From positions 1-64,000 of the forward strand of contig NZ_JAKZFS010000006.1 in assembly GCF_022808915.1 (NCBI RefSeq): a stretch of DNA of 64,000 nucleotides, in the 5' to 3' direction. The notes below the pieces were generated by a model. That model did not search any database and was not told the origin of the DNA. It was given only the letters and a program-made list of their open reading frames with translations. The translations under genes and the position numbers were made by a program. Source of the stretch: Fundidesulfovibrio terrae. Lineage in GTDB: Bacteria; Desulfobacterota; Desulfovibrionia; Desulfovibrionales; Desulfovibrionaceae. This document shows, in pieces, positions 8,939 through 17,052 of this stretch. The stretch's first letter is position 1. Each line of letters starts with the position of its first letter.

Positions 8939-9544
8939 ATGAAAGCCCTTCCCAAGCCGCTCGCCGACCTGGTGAGCGAACTGTCCTCGCTGCCGGGGCT
9001 CGGCCCCAAGTCGGCCCTGCGCGCGGCCCTGACGCTGCTCAAGTGGCCCAAGGAGCGCACGCAGCTCCTTGGGCGCGCCGTGCACGACCTGCGGGAGAAC
9101 CTCTTCCTGTGCTCCAGCTGCGCGGGGTTGGCCGAGTCCGACCCGTGCCCCATCTGCTCGGACCCGGCCCGCAACGCCGAATCGCTGTGCCTGGTGAGCG
9201 AGTGGGACTCCATGCTGGCCCTGGAGGAGACCGGCCTGTACAAGGGCCGCTACCTGATCCTTGGCGGTCTCATTTCGCCGCTGGACGGCGTCGACCCATC
9301 GAGTCTTGAGATCGACCGCTTCCGGCGCAGGCTCTCCGAGGGCGCGGTGCGCGAGGTCATCCTGGCGCTGGGCACCACCCTGGAGGCCGAGGCCACGGCC
9401 AGCTACTTAAAAAACATGGTGGAGCGCGCCCATCCCGGCGTGCGCCTGACCCGCCTGGCCCAAGGCATCCCGCTGGGGGCCGAGGTCAAGTACGTGGACA
9501 AGGAAACCCTCAAGCAGTCCATGGTCCACAGGCAGGACCTCTGA
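8939..9544 (+). CDS. recR: Recombination mediator RecR
   Basis: A 201-residue protein of the RecFOR pathway for loading RecA at gaps. It has a helix-hairpin-helix start (LPGLGPKSALR), a zinc finger with Cys58, Cys61, Cys70 and Cys73, and a TOPRIM domain (CLVSEWDSMLALEETG onward). Its length is normal. It sits 3 bases after ybaB and 7 bases before recD2, so the set is probably cotranscribed. Confidence 0.96.
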   Translation: MKALPKPLADLVSELSSLPGLGPKSALRAALTLLKWPKERTQLLGRAVHDLRENLFLCSSCAGLAESDPCPICSDPARNAESLCLVSEWDSMLALEETGLYKGRYLILGGLISPLDGVDPSSLEIDRFRRRLSEGAVREVILALGTTLEAEATASYLKNMVERAHPGVRLTRLAQGIPLGAEVKYVDKETLKQSMVHRQDL

Positions 9545-9551
9545 TCCCCCC

Positions 9552-11726
9552 ATGCCCGCCGAACTGACCTGCGAGGTCCACACCGTCACCTTCTATTCCG
9601 AGGCCACCAGCTATCTGGTGGCCAAGGTGGCGGCCAAGGGCGAACCCGGCATCGTGACCATCGTGGGCACCATGGGCCAGGTGACGCCCGGGGAAACGCT
9701 TTTCCTGCGCGGCGAGTGGACCACACACGCGCAGTATGGCCGCCAGTTCAACGTGGAGTACTTCGAGCAGCGCATGCCCGCTTCGCTGACCGGCATCAAG
9801 CGCTACCTGGAGTCCAAGCAGATCAAGGGAGTGGGGCCGGTACTGGCGGCCAAGCTCCTGGGCGAGTTCGGCGACAAGGTGCTGGAGGTGATGGACGAGG
9901 ACCCGGAGCGCCTGCTCAAGGTCAAGGGCATCACCCCCAAGGTGCTGGAGAAGATCACCGCCAGCTGGAACGAGCAGCGCGAGGTGCGCGGGCTCATGCT
10001 CTTCTTGCAGACCCACGACGTGCCCACCACCTTCGCCCAGCGCATCTTCAAGCACTACGGCGGGGGCGCGGTTCAGAAGCTCAAGGAGAACCCCTACGGA
10101 CTGGCCTACGACATCCAGGGAATAGGCTTCAAGACCGCCGACGCCATGGCCCTGAAGCTCGGCTTCGCCCACGACTGCCCGCAGCGCCTGGAGGCTGCCG
10201 TGGTCTACGGGCTCTTCACCCAGAGCGACTCCGGGCACCTGTTCTACCCGAGGGACGAACTGCTGGAGAAGGTGGACGCCATGCTCGGCGGAGTGGGGCT
10301 GCACCTGCTGCTGGAGGCCCTGGAGAGCCTCATGCAGCAGAAGCGGGTGCGCGTGGAGTCCCTGCCCCAGCAGGACGTCTCCCACGCCGTGTACCTGACG
10401 CATTTCTACAACTGGGAGCGCGAGATCGCCGAGCGGCTTTTCGCCATCGCCTCGCACCCGGCCGCGTCCCCGGCCGAGAAGGTGGCCAAGCTCCTGCCCG
10501 CCGTTGAGGCCGAATGCGGCATCAAGCTCTCCAGCGAGCAGCACCTGGCCGTGTACCAAGCCTGCTCCAGCAAGTCCTTCATCATCACCGGCGGCCCCGG
10601 CACGGGCAAGACCACCATCACCAAGGCCGTGGTGAAGGTCCTGGATAAGCTCAATTACAAAGTGAAGCTGTGCGCTCCGACAGGGCGCGCGGCCAAGCGC
10701 ATGAGCGAGGCCACGGGCTATCCTGCGTCCACGCTGCACAGGCTTCTGGGCTCGCAGCCCGGGGGCGGCTTCGCCCACAACGAGGAGCACAAGCTCAAGG
10801 CCGACGTGGTGCTGGTGGACGAGGCCAGCATGCTGGACGTGCAGCTTCTCTTGAGCCTCCTGCGCGCCCTGCCGCTCACCTGCCGGCTGATCCTGGTGGG
10901 GGACGTGAACCAGCTGCCGTCGGTGGGACCGGGCAACGTCCTGGGCGACCTGCTGGATTCCGGGGCGGTGGACCAGGCCCGTCTGACCCACATCTACCGC
11001 CAGGCCCTGGAATCCATGATCGTGGTCAACGCCCACCGCATCAACGAGGGCCAGTTCCCCCAGCAGTCCTTCAAGAAGCCTCCCGAGGCGGACTTCTTCT
11101 GGGTGGAGTGCGACGACCCGGCCCTGGTGCAGGAAAAGATCATCGACCTGGTGGCCACGCGCATCCCGCGCACCTACGGATACGATCCCCTGCGTGACAT
11201 CCAGGTGCTTTCGCCCATGCACAAGGGCGAGGTGGGCACTCAGGCCCTGAACGAGCTGTTGCAGGACAGGCTCAATCCCTCGGGGCGGGAATTGGTCAGG
11301 GGAAAAAACCGCTTCCGCGTGGGCGATAGAGTCTTGCAGACGCGCAATAACTATGAAAAGGACGTCTTCAACGGCGACCTGGGTTGGATCGTCGAGGCCG
11401 ACCCCCACGCGAGCGAGCTCACGGTGGATTTCGACGGCCGCCTCGTACCCTATGAGGCATCCGACCTGGACGAGCTGGCGCTGGCCTACGCCGTGAGCGT
11501 GCACAAATCGCAGGGAAGCGAATATCCCGTCGTCATCGTGCCCGTCGTCACGCAGCACTTCGTCATGCTCAAGCGCAACCTCATCTACACCGCCCTGACC
11601 CGGGCCAGGAAACTGGCCGTCATCATCGGCGGGAAAAAGGCCCTGGGCATCGGCCTTCATTCGGCCGGGACTTCAAAGAGATTCACGCACCTGCGCTACC
11701 GCCTGCAGGAATGCTTCAATCGTTAG
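9552..11726 (+). CDS. recD2: RecD2-type (RecD-like) ATP-dependent DNA helicase
   Basis: A 724-residue SF1B helicase. The N-terminal 250 residues carry the helix-hairpin-helix region of RecD2 proteins (GPVLAAKLLGEFGDKVL and related). The helicase core follows: Walker A TGGPGTGKTT with Lys353, motif II VDEAS, and the C-terminal UvrD-like motif AVSVHKSQGSEYPVV. RecD2 acts without RecBC in DNA repair and fork rescue. A separate AddAB-like pair is present at the right end of the window, so this is not the RecD subunit of a RecBCD. Confidence 0.93.
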   Translation: MPAELTCEVHTVTFYSEATSYLVAKVAAKGEPGIVTIVGTMGQVTPGETLFLRGEWTTHAQYGRQFNVEYFEQRMPASLTGIKRYLESKQIKGVGPVLAAKLLGEFGDKVLEVMDEDPERLLKVKGITPKVLEKITASWNEQREVRGLMLFLQTHDVPTTFAQRIFKHYGGGAVQKLKENPYGLAYDIQGIGFKTADAMALKLGFAHDCPQRLEAAVVYGLFTQSDSGHLFYPRDELLEKVDAMLGGVGLHLLLEALESLMQQKRVRVESLPQQDVSHAVYLTHFYNWEREIAERLFAIASHPAASPAEKVAKLLPAVEAECGIKLSSEQHLAVYQACSSKSFIITGGPGTGKTTITKAVVKVLDKLNYKVKLCAPTGRAAKRMSEATGYPASTLHRLLGSQPGGGFAHNEEHKLKADVVLVDEASMLDVQLLLSLLRALPLTCRLILVGDVNQLPSVGPGNVLGDLLDSGAVDQARLTHIYRQALESMIVVNAHRINEGQFPQQSFKKPPEADFFWVECDDPALVQEKIIDLVATRIPRTYGYDPLRDIQVLSPMHKGEVGTQALNELLQDRLNPSGRELVRGKNRFRVGDRVLQTRNNYEKDVFNGDLGWIVEADPHASELTVDFDGRLVPYEASDLDELALAYAVSVHKSQGSEYPVVIVPVVTQHFVMLKRNLIYTALTRARKLAVIIGGKKALGIGLHSAGTSKRFTHLRYRLQECFNR

Positions 11727-11745
11727 CAGGATAAAACAAGCAGCA

Positions 11746-12708
11746 ATGATCTTGAAAAAAACCGTCAGCCTGGTCTTGCGTACCGCCCTGGTCGGGGCGT
11801 GCCTGGTCTACGCCTTCTGGGGAGTGGACTTCGCGGAACTGGGAAAGGCCTTCGCCCGCTTCGACGCCACGGCCATCGCGATCACCACAGTGGTCTCCAT
11901 ACTCGGGTACGGGGCCATGGCGTTGCGCATGAATTTCCTCTCAGGATACACCTGCGGCAACGCGGTCGGGCTCAAGGCGTTTTTGTTGTCCATGGCCGTG
12001 AACAACGTCGTTCCGGCAAAGCTGGGCGAGCTGGCCAAGGCCTTCTACCTGCGCAAGGAGTGCGGCTATTCCCTGAGCCAGAGCATCAGCATGGTTTTCT
12101 GGGAACGCTTTTTCGACCTGAACGCCATCCTGGCCATGGGGTTGGTCGTGGCCTTCCACTTCAAGCTCAAGATGGCCTTTTTCCCGCTGGCGATCGGTGT
12201 GGGCAGCATCTGGGCCTGCCTGTTCTTCGTGCGCAAATGGCCCGAGAAGGCCGAGCGCATCATCGCCATCATACCCTTCGAGCGCTTGCGCGAATTCATC
12301 GTGGAAGTGAAACTCCAGCTGGTGCACGGGGTGACGCTGCGCTACCTGATCCTGCTCGGGGTCTACACGGCCCTGGTTTGGGCCCTGTACGCCGTGCCTA
12401 CGTTCATGGTCATCTTCTGGGTGGCCGGGCTCAAGCTGACCATGGGCCAGACCCTGGCCGTTTTCATCATTTCCTCGCTGGGCATGGCCATGCCCTCCTC
12501 ACCGGGAGCGGTGGGCGTGTTCGAAGCCGCGGTTATTTTCGGCCTGGGGCTCTTCAAGGTGGACAAGGAGCTGGCCCTGGCCATCGGCCTGCTCATCCAC
12601 ATGATGCAGTACATCCCCACCACGGTGACGGGGCTTCTGGTGCTGGCTAGAAGCGGGCTGTCGCTCAAGTCCATCCGGCACAGCGAAGAGGCCATGGAGG
12701 ACGCATGA
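11746..12708 (+). CDS. Lysylphosphatidylglycerol synthase transmembrane-like (flippase-like) protein
   Basis: A 320-residue integral membrane protein with about 8 hydrophobic segments. It belongs to the UPF0104/LPG-synthase TM family, shown by the [20 protein letters not shown] region and the [12 protein letters not shown] loop. These proteins resemble the flippase half of MprF but lack the lysyl-transferase half. The true substrate is unknown, presumably a lipid or lipid-linked molecule. Its stop overlaps the thiD start (ATGA). Confidence 0.85.
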   Translation: MILKKTVSLVLRTALVGACLVYAFWGVDFAELGKAFARFDATAIAITTVVSILGYGAMALRMNFLSGYTCGNAVGLKAFLLSMAVNNVVPAKLGELAKAFYLRKECGYSLSQSISMVFWERFFDLNAILAMGLVVAFHFKLKMAFFPLAIGVGSIWACLFFVRKWPEKAERIIAIIPFERLREFIVEVKLQLVHGVTLRYLILLGVYTALVWALYAVPTFMVIFWVAGLKLTMGQTLAVFIISSLGMAMPSSPGAVGVFEAAVIFGLGLFKVDKELALAIGLLIHMMQYIPTTVTGLLVLARSGLSLKSIRHSEEAMEDA

Positions 12709-13508
12709 GCGTCGTCCCGTGCGTCCTGACCATCGCCGGGTCCGACTCCGGCGGCGGGGCAGGAATCCAGGCGGACCTCAAGACATTCATGGCTCACCGT
12801 TGCTACGGTTTGAGCGTCGTCACCGCCCTGACCGCCCAGAACACCATGGGTGTCGCGGGCATCCACGCCCCTGAGCCGGAGTTCGTGGCCCTGCAGCTGC
12901 GCACTGTCCTCGAGGACATCCCCGTGCGCGCGGCCAAAACCGGCATGCTCTTTTCCGCGCCCATCGCGAAAGCCGTGGCTGGGGTGCTTGCCGAAAGAAA
13001 GGATTTTCCCCTGGTGGTCGATCCGGTGTGCGTCTCCCAGAGCGGGCACGCCCTGCTCCAGGAGGACGCCGTGCGGGCCATCGTGGAGTCGGTGTTCCCC
13101 CTGGCGGACCTGGCCACTCCCAACCGCCCCGAGGCGGAACTGCTCACGGGCTTGGCCATCACGGACAGGCAAAGCCTCTTCGCCGCCCTCGAGCGGCTTC
13201 TTTCCTTCGGCCCCAAGGCTGTGCTGGTGAAAGGCGGGCACATGGAAGCGCAGGGCGGCATGCTGACGGACTGGCTGGCCGTTGCGGGCGAGGAGCCCTT
13301 GGCCCTGCCCGTTCCGCGCGTGGACACCCCCCACACCCATGGCACCGGATGCACGCTGTCGGCGGCGATCACCGCGCGCCTGGCCTTGGGCGATCCCCTG
13401 GCCCAGGCGGTGAAAAACGCCCAGGCATACCTCAACAAGGCCCTGGCATCCGGGTTCGCGGTGGGGCGCGGGGCTTCGCCTCCCGACCACCTGATCGGAT
13501 TGCGCTGA
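12705..13508 (+). CDS. thiD: Hydroxymethylpyrimidine/phosphomethylpyrimidine kinase
   Basis: A 267-residue ribokinase-fold enzyme that phosphorylates HMP and HMP-P in thiamine synthesis. It has the N-terminal [20 protein letters not shown] signature and the C-terminal [16 protein letters not shown] anion hole with the catalytic aspartate region. Its start overlaps the preceding gene by four bases. It is the last protein gene before the tRNA-Leu. Confidence 0.95.
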   Translation: MSVVPCVLTIAGSDSGGGAGIQADLKTFMAHRCYGLSVVTALTAQNTMGVAGIHAPEPEFVALQLRTVLEDIPVRAAKTGMLFSAPIAKAVAGVLAERKDFPLVVDPVCVSQSGHALLQEDAVRAIVESVFPLADLATPNRPEAELLTGLAITDRQSLFAALERLLSFGPKAVLVKGGHMEAQGGMLTDWLAVAGEEPLALPVPRVDTPHTHGTGCTLSAAITARLALGDPLAQAVKNAQAYLNKALASGFAVGRGASPPDHLIGLR

Positions 13509-13696
13509 CCAGGCGCGCCAGGGTTTGGAGCGACCCGGCAGACGTTCCGGTCTTCGATTCGGGCGGCGGCGCGCGGCGCGCCCACCCCGGTTTGCGCTTA
13601 AGGCCGCGAGGTTCGGCGCTCAAGCCCCGCGCGCGGCCCGTCGAATCATGAGGCTGGCGAACTTCCGCGAGTCATGATAGGCGCGTGTCGCCTTAT

Positions 13697-13779
13697 GCGA
13701 GAGTGGCGGAATTGGTAGACGCACCAGATTTAGGATCTGGCGGGCAACCATGGGGGTTCGAGTCCCCCCTCTCGCACCA
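13697..13779 (+). tRNA. tRNA-Leu (anticodon UAG), CCA encoded
   Basis: The acceptor stem GCGAGAG pairs with CTCTCGC, and the genomic CCA ends at 13779. The anticodon stem CCAGA/TCTGG encloses TTTAGGA, giving anticodon TAG (UAG). The TGGTAGACGC D-arm and GGTTCGAGTCC T-arm are normal, with only a short variable region resolved by eye. Its 3' end is the integration target of the island that follows. Confidence 0.95.
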
Positions 13780-13880
13780 AATCACGGTTCAGGGTGGTCC
13801 GATACGGTCCATAAGTCCTGAAAATAACTAAGAAGCCGGGCTAGAGATAGTCCGGCTTCGTCTTTTGTGGTCCATTGACA
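13762..13880 (+). repeat. att-like repeat A: tRNA-Leu 3' end and terminator (left end of island)
   Basis: This stretch runs from the T-arm/acceptor end of tRNA-Leu through its terminator to a GATCC/GGTCC-ATTGACATCC box. Related copies occur at 38009-38179 (B), 46159-46343 (C) and 47467-47555 (D). All share a GTCCG/AGTCCA box, a CCTGA(T)AAATA box, and GGGCT(C)GAGAGAGTCCGGCTTCGT. Copy C also repeats the tRNA end itself (C6-TCT-GCACCAAATCACG, one base short). This marks A as the left attachment junction. Confidence 0.85.
13833..13866 (+). terminator. Rho-independent terminator of tRNA-Leu
   Basis: AAGCCGG at 13833-13839 pairs with CCGGCTT at 13852-13858 and is followed by CGTCTTTT. The same hairpin is kept, with small changes, in each of the other three att-like copies, so each integration would restore a terminator to the tRNA gene. 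Confidence 0.75.
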
Positions 13881-13887
13881 TCCGCTG

Positions 13888-13942
13888 TTTTTGGGGGCAC
13901 TTCTGGGGGCATCGTCAACGTGTCGGAACTTTTGGGGGCACT
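13888..13942 (+). repeat. Candidate integrase arm-type binding sites (TTTTGGGGGCAC repeats)
   Basis: Three direct repeats of the form TTTTTGGGGGCAC, TTCTGGGGGCATC and ACTTTTGGGGGCACT lie between att copy A and the integrase gene. Similar TTTTAGGGGCATT units occur once before copy B (38009-38022) and twice before copy C (46146-46172). Their place, between att core and int, is where arm-type sites for a tyrosine integrase are expected. Confidence 0.6.
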
Positions 13943-14006
13943 TTGACCGAAAATCCCCGGTATCACTGGATGCAGTATGCCGAGGTCCCGGAGGACCCGA
14001 ACCGCC

Positions 14007-15260
14007 ATGGCAAAGAAAGTCCTGCCTCTCACAGATGCGGCCATACGTAACGCCAAGCCTCAGGCCAAAGCTTACAAGCTGTCGGATGGTCTTGGCCTCT
14101 ACGTGGAAATCCTTCCAACTGGGGGGAAGTCCTGGCGGTTCAAGTATCGTTTCGAAGGGCAGGAAAAGCGCCTAGTGTTCGGATTATGGCCGGATGTGAG
14201 CTTGAAGCAGGCCCGGCAGCGCCGTGATGATGCCCGCGCCATGGTGGCGGATGGCGTTGACCCTGGAGAGAAGAGGAAACAGGACACCGCCGCCCAAGCC
14301 GAGGCGCAAGCCGTTCAGGCCGCGACCTTCGAGCTTGTGGCTCGCGAATGGCACGCCGCTCAGGTGCGGACCTGGAGCGAAGGCCACGCCGTCAAGGTTC
14401 TCTCCACCATGGAACAACACCTGTTCCCGGTCTTCGGGGCTGAACCTATTTCCCTGCTACGCGCCCCGGCCATCCTCCCCGTCCTGCGGGCAGTGGAAGC
14501 CAAGGGCATCAACTACACGGCCAAGCGCTTACGCCAGTATTGCGAAGCCGTATTCTCCTACGCCATTGCCACGGGCAGGGCCGAACGCAACGTAGGCGCG
14601 GACCTGCGGGGCGCGTTGGCCCCCTGCAAGGTGACGAACCGTCCGGCCATCGTTGAACCCAAGGCCGTGGGCAAGCTCCTACGAGCCATGGAAGGCTATG
14701 AGGGGAGTCCTGTCACCCTGGCGGCGCTCAAACTGGCCCCGCTCCTGTTCGTGCGTCCTGGCGAGCTTCGGCATGCAGAGTGGGGGGAAATCGACCTGGA
14801 CGCGGAACACGGGCCGCAATGGCTCATTCCTGCCGAGAAAATGAAGATGCGGACGGCGCATATCGTGCCTCTGTCCCGCCAAGCCGTGGAGATCATCACG
14901 GACCTTCACCCCCTGACCGGGGCAGGGCGCTATCTGTTTCCCTGCAACCGGGCCAAAGGGCGCTGCATGTCAAACATGACCATCAATGCCGCCCTGCGGC
15001 GTCTGGGCTATGACCAAGGGGAGCATTGCGCACACGGCTTCCGGGCCATGGCTTCCACGCTCCTGAACGAACAGGGCTGGCCTTCCGACGTGATCGAGCG
15101 CCAGCTTGCTCACGCCCCAAGAAATAAGGTCCGGGCTACTTACAACCGGGCGGAGCATCTGCCGGAACGGCGGCGGATGATGCAGAAGTGGGCGGACTAC
15201 CTGCACACCTTGAAGGCAGGCGGCAAGGTGGTCCCTATTCACAGAGAGAATGTAGGCTGA
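14007..15260 (+). CDS. int: Tyrosine recombinase/integrase (DUF4102, P4-like)
   Basis: A 417-residue site-specific recombinase of the kind that integrates phages and islands into tRNA genes. The N-terminal DUF4102 arm-binding domain (LTDAAIRNAKP, LSDGLGLYVEI) is followed by a core-binding region and the catalytic domain. Catalytic residues are all present: Arg250 (RPGELR), His343 and Arg346 (HGFR), His369 (LAHAP) and Tyr379. The start is set by a GGAGGA site upstream. It is 230 bases from the tRNA-Leu, the usual distance for an integrase at its own att site. It looks intact. Confidence 0.95.
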   Translation: MAKKVLPLTDAAIRNAKPQAKAYKLSDGLGLYVEILPTGGKSWRFKYRFEGQEKRLVFGLWPDVSLKQARQRRDDARAMVADGVDPGEKRKQDTAAQAEAQAVQAATFELVAREWHAAQVRTWSEGHAVKVLSTMEQHLFPVFGAEPISLLRAPAILPVLRAVEAKGINYTAKRLRQYCEAVFSYAIATGRAERNVGADLRGALAPCKVTNRPAIVEPKAVGKLLRAMEGYEGSPVTLAALKLAPLLFVRPGELRHAEWGEIDLDAEHGPQWLIPAEKMKMRTAHIVPLSRQAVEIITDLHPLTGAGRYLFPCNRAKGRCMSNMTINAALRRLGYDQGEHCAHGFRAMASTLLNEQGWPSDVIERQLAHAPRNKVRATYNRAEHLPERRRMMQKWADYLHTLKAGGKVVPIHRENVG

Positions 15261-15272
15261 CCCCGACAGTTA

Positions 15273-15300
15273 TGGGCGGATCGGCATAATGGTCCGCCCA
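15273..15300 (+). terminator. Hairpin after the integrase gene
   Basis: TGGGCGGA at 15273-15280 pairs with TCCGCCCA at 15293-15300, starting 12 bases after the int stop. It lacks a T-run, so its role as a terminator is uncertain. The remaining bases to 15529 show no gene. Confidence 0.4.
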
Positions 15301-15529
15301 AGGTGGTGTCACCCTCCTGGCACAGGCCGACCCCTACTAGCCTGGAGGAAAGGCCGGGACTGCGCCCTCCCGTCAGGAACCTCCGCTGGGCGAGTTTGAC
15401 GAAACCAGCCAGGGCTGTGAGCAAAATAACAGCAAGTCCGAGTCCATGGTCCTGGAGTTGGAGGCGATCCGCGTGAGGGCAACCCTTTGGGAGCACTCGT
15501 GTCCAAGGACATGACGGTCCCGCCCTCTG

Positions 15530-15928
15530 TCAATCACCATCCCCAACTTCGACAACTGCCGTCATCCGGGCATTCACTTCTCTCTTCTCTACATAGAGGC
15601 CTGCGGCCTTGCCGCGAGCGATTTCGGCCGTGATGGCCGCACCCATCTGCCCGGCCTGCGCAGCCTTGTCTCTCAAGACCGCCAGCGTTGACAGGTGCTG
15701 GTCGAGCGTGAGCATAGCCTTTTCAGCTGCAACAGCCCGTAGCGCGGCAATCCTTGAGGAAATTTTAGGGTGGTCGAGGAGCTGTTTCGCACTCTGCCCA
15801 ATAGAAGTTTCCTTCGTATTCACACGTATTTCGTACGATTCGCGATAAGCTGCGGACGCATTTCCATTCAAGACGAAATGTTGGGCAAACGCTTCTTGCT
15901 TCGGGGTCAGAACAGATTGTGTGATCAT
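15530..15928 (-). CDS. Phage terminase small subunit-like protein
   Basis: A 132-residue protein with the N-terminal LTPKQEAFAQHFVLNGNAS segment of phage small terminases: a helix-turn-helix-like region that recognises packaging sites. KAAGLYVEKRE near the C-terminus is also typical. The ribosome site is GGAGGAGG. No large terminase, portal or capsid gene is found in the window. In phage satellites a lone small terminase redirects packaging of a helper phage, and the position here between int and the replication genes fits that model. That role is an inference. Confidence 0.75.
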   Translation of the reverse strand: MITQSVLTPKQEAFAQHFVLNGNASAAYRESYEIRVNTKETSIGQSAKQLLDHPKISSRIAALRAVAAEKAMLTLDQHLSTLAVLRDKAAQAGQMGAAITAEIARGKAAGLYVEKREVNARMTAVVEVGDGD

Positions 15929-16208
15929 GCAGCCTCCTCCGGTCTTGATGACTCACAGATAACACCAGGCAAATCGAAATACACTGGACTACCTGTATAT
16001 GCTCCTCGACGATGGGCTCCATGTCGGTCCGATAGCACTGCCTTAAATTTTCACAGAACTGGCCCTGGCGCGCGTCGCGGACGGGCGCACAGGGATTGGC
16101 TGGTTCGGGGAACTTGGAGGGCCTGGAGGGGTCTTTATGTAGGCCTGGCAGGAGGATGTGTCTGGGGGGCGGCAGCGCCAAAGCGAAGCGATTCTCTGTT
16201 TGGCTCTG

Positions 16209-16905
16209 TCAGTGCGTGAATGTAACGGGCGGCCCCGTCGCGGGCATGCCTTTCTCGATCCATGCCCGCATCAACCCAGGGATGCCCAGGAGGTCGCCAA
16301 CGTCCTTGCCCACCGGTACCGGCCAGGGCACGGAGGTACGGAATTCCTCTTTCCACCACGGCCACGCCGCCTTTCCGGCCTCATCGAAGTCCAGTGCAAC
16401 CAGGATCACCGGAGCAGCATTCAAAATCGCCGTGGCGGCATCATCGGGCTTCCCCCTGGCGGTTCCGAGTGCGACGGCGGTCGCGATATCCCCGGCCTCC
16501 TGGGAGATCAGGGCGGCGTCCAGCTCCGACTCGACCGACGACCACCGGATTTCCGGGTTCGGAATCGAGGACATAGAGGGACTGGCTACCGCCCCGAACG
16601 GCCCAGTACTTTGGAAAAGGGTCATCCGGGTGCCAATCCGTTCGCCGAATTTTGAGGGCCGTCACCACATCGCCGGTGGTCGTCGGGATCACCAACTCCG
16701 CCGAGAGCCAGACCCGCCTGGGCTTCCCTGACTCCGGATTCATCTCCTCGGGCAGGCCCCAAACGGTCCTAGGCTGGTAGCAGTCGGTGAGGTTCCAGCC
16801 GATGCCCACCCGTCGACAGGTCTCCGGGGGCAAACCTTGGCTGGAGACGGAGTCCTGACCATCCAAGTTCCAGGCCAGCGTTCGGTCAACCTCCTCCTGG
16901 GTCAT
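16209..16905 (-). pseudogene. Frameshifted TOPRIM/primase-like phage protein
   Basis: Two reading frames on the same strand join into one plausible protein. The upstream part (from MTQEEVDRTLAWN at 16905) covers IGWNLTDCYQPRTVWG and AELVIPTTTGDVVTALKIRR. The downstream part continues in another frame with VESELDAALISQEAGD, APVILVALDFDEAGKAAW and PVGKDVGDL, which resemble the TOPRIM acidic motifs of phage primases (E near the start, then DxD). The shift falls at about 16540-16555, where one base extra would connect GNPVVV to VESELDAA. It could be a real mutation, a sequencing error, or less likely programmed frameshifting. The gene follows the primase-helicase gene after an iteron-like region. 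Confidence 0.65.
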
Positions 16906-16911
16906 GGACTC

Positions 16912-17052
16912 AGTGGCGCGAGTGGCGCGAGTGGCGCATTGTTCCAGATCATAATATATGTACCGTGTTATTTTCTCTTGATTCAAAGTGAATATAACAA
17001 ATTTCTTCTCGGTAATCCCGAAACACGCGCCACTCACGCCACTCACGCCACT
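16912..17052. repeat. Candidate replication origin: inverted iteron arrays around an AT-rich core
   Basis: Three copies of AGTGGCGC with 9-base spacing (16912, 16921, 16930) face three inverted copies of (G/A)CGCCACT with the same spacing (17027, 17036, 17045). Between them is an 89-base AT-rich stretch (16938-17026). The arrays lie between the primase-helicase gene and the primase-like pseudogene. Iterons flanking an AT-rich unwinding segment next to a P4-type primase gene are what a satellite or plasmid origin would look like. Function is inferred. Confidence 0.55.

Noticed and set aside
9510-11660. A 716-residue open frame on the minus strand
   Set aside because: It lies wholly antisense to recD2, is rich in His, Gly, Leu and Ala from GC-biased codons, has no domain and no ribosome site.
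15765-16181. A 138-residue minus-strand frame between the small terminase and the primase-like pseudogene
   Set aside because: It overlaps the small terminase gene on the same strand in another frame, has no ribosome site and no protein-like pattern.
16912-17052. The 9-base repeats as a CRISPR array
   Set aside because: The units are only 8-9 bases, contiguous without spacers, and arranged as two inverted blocks.
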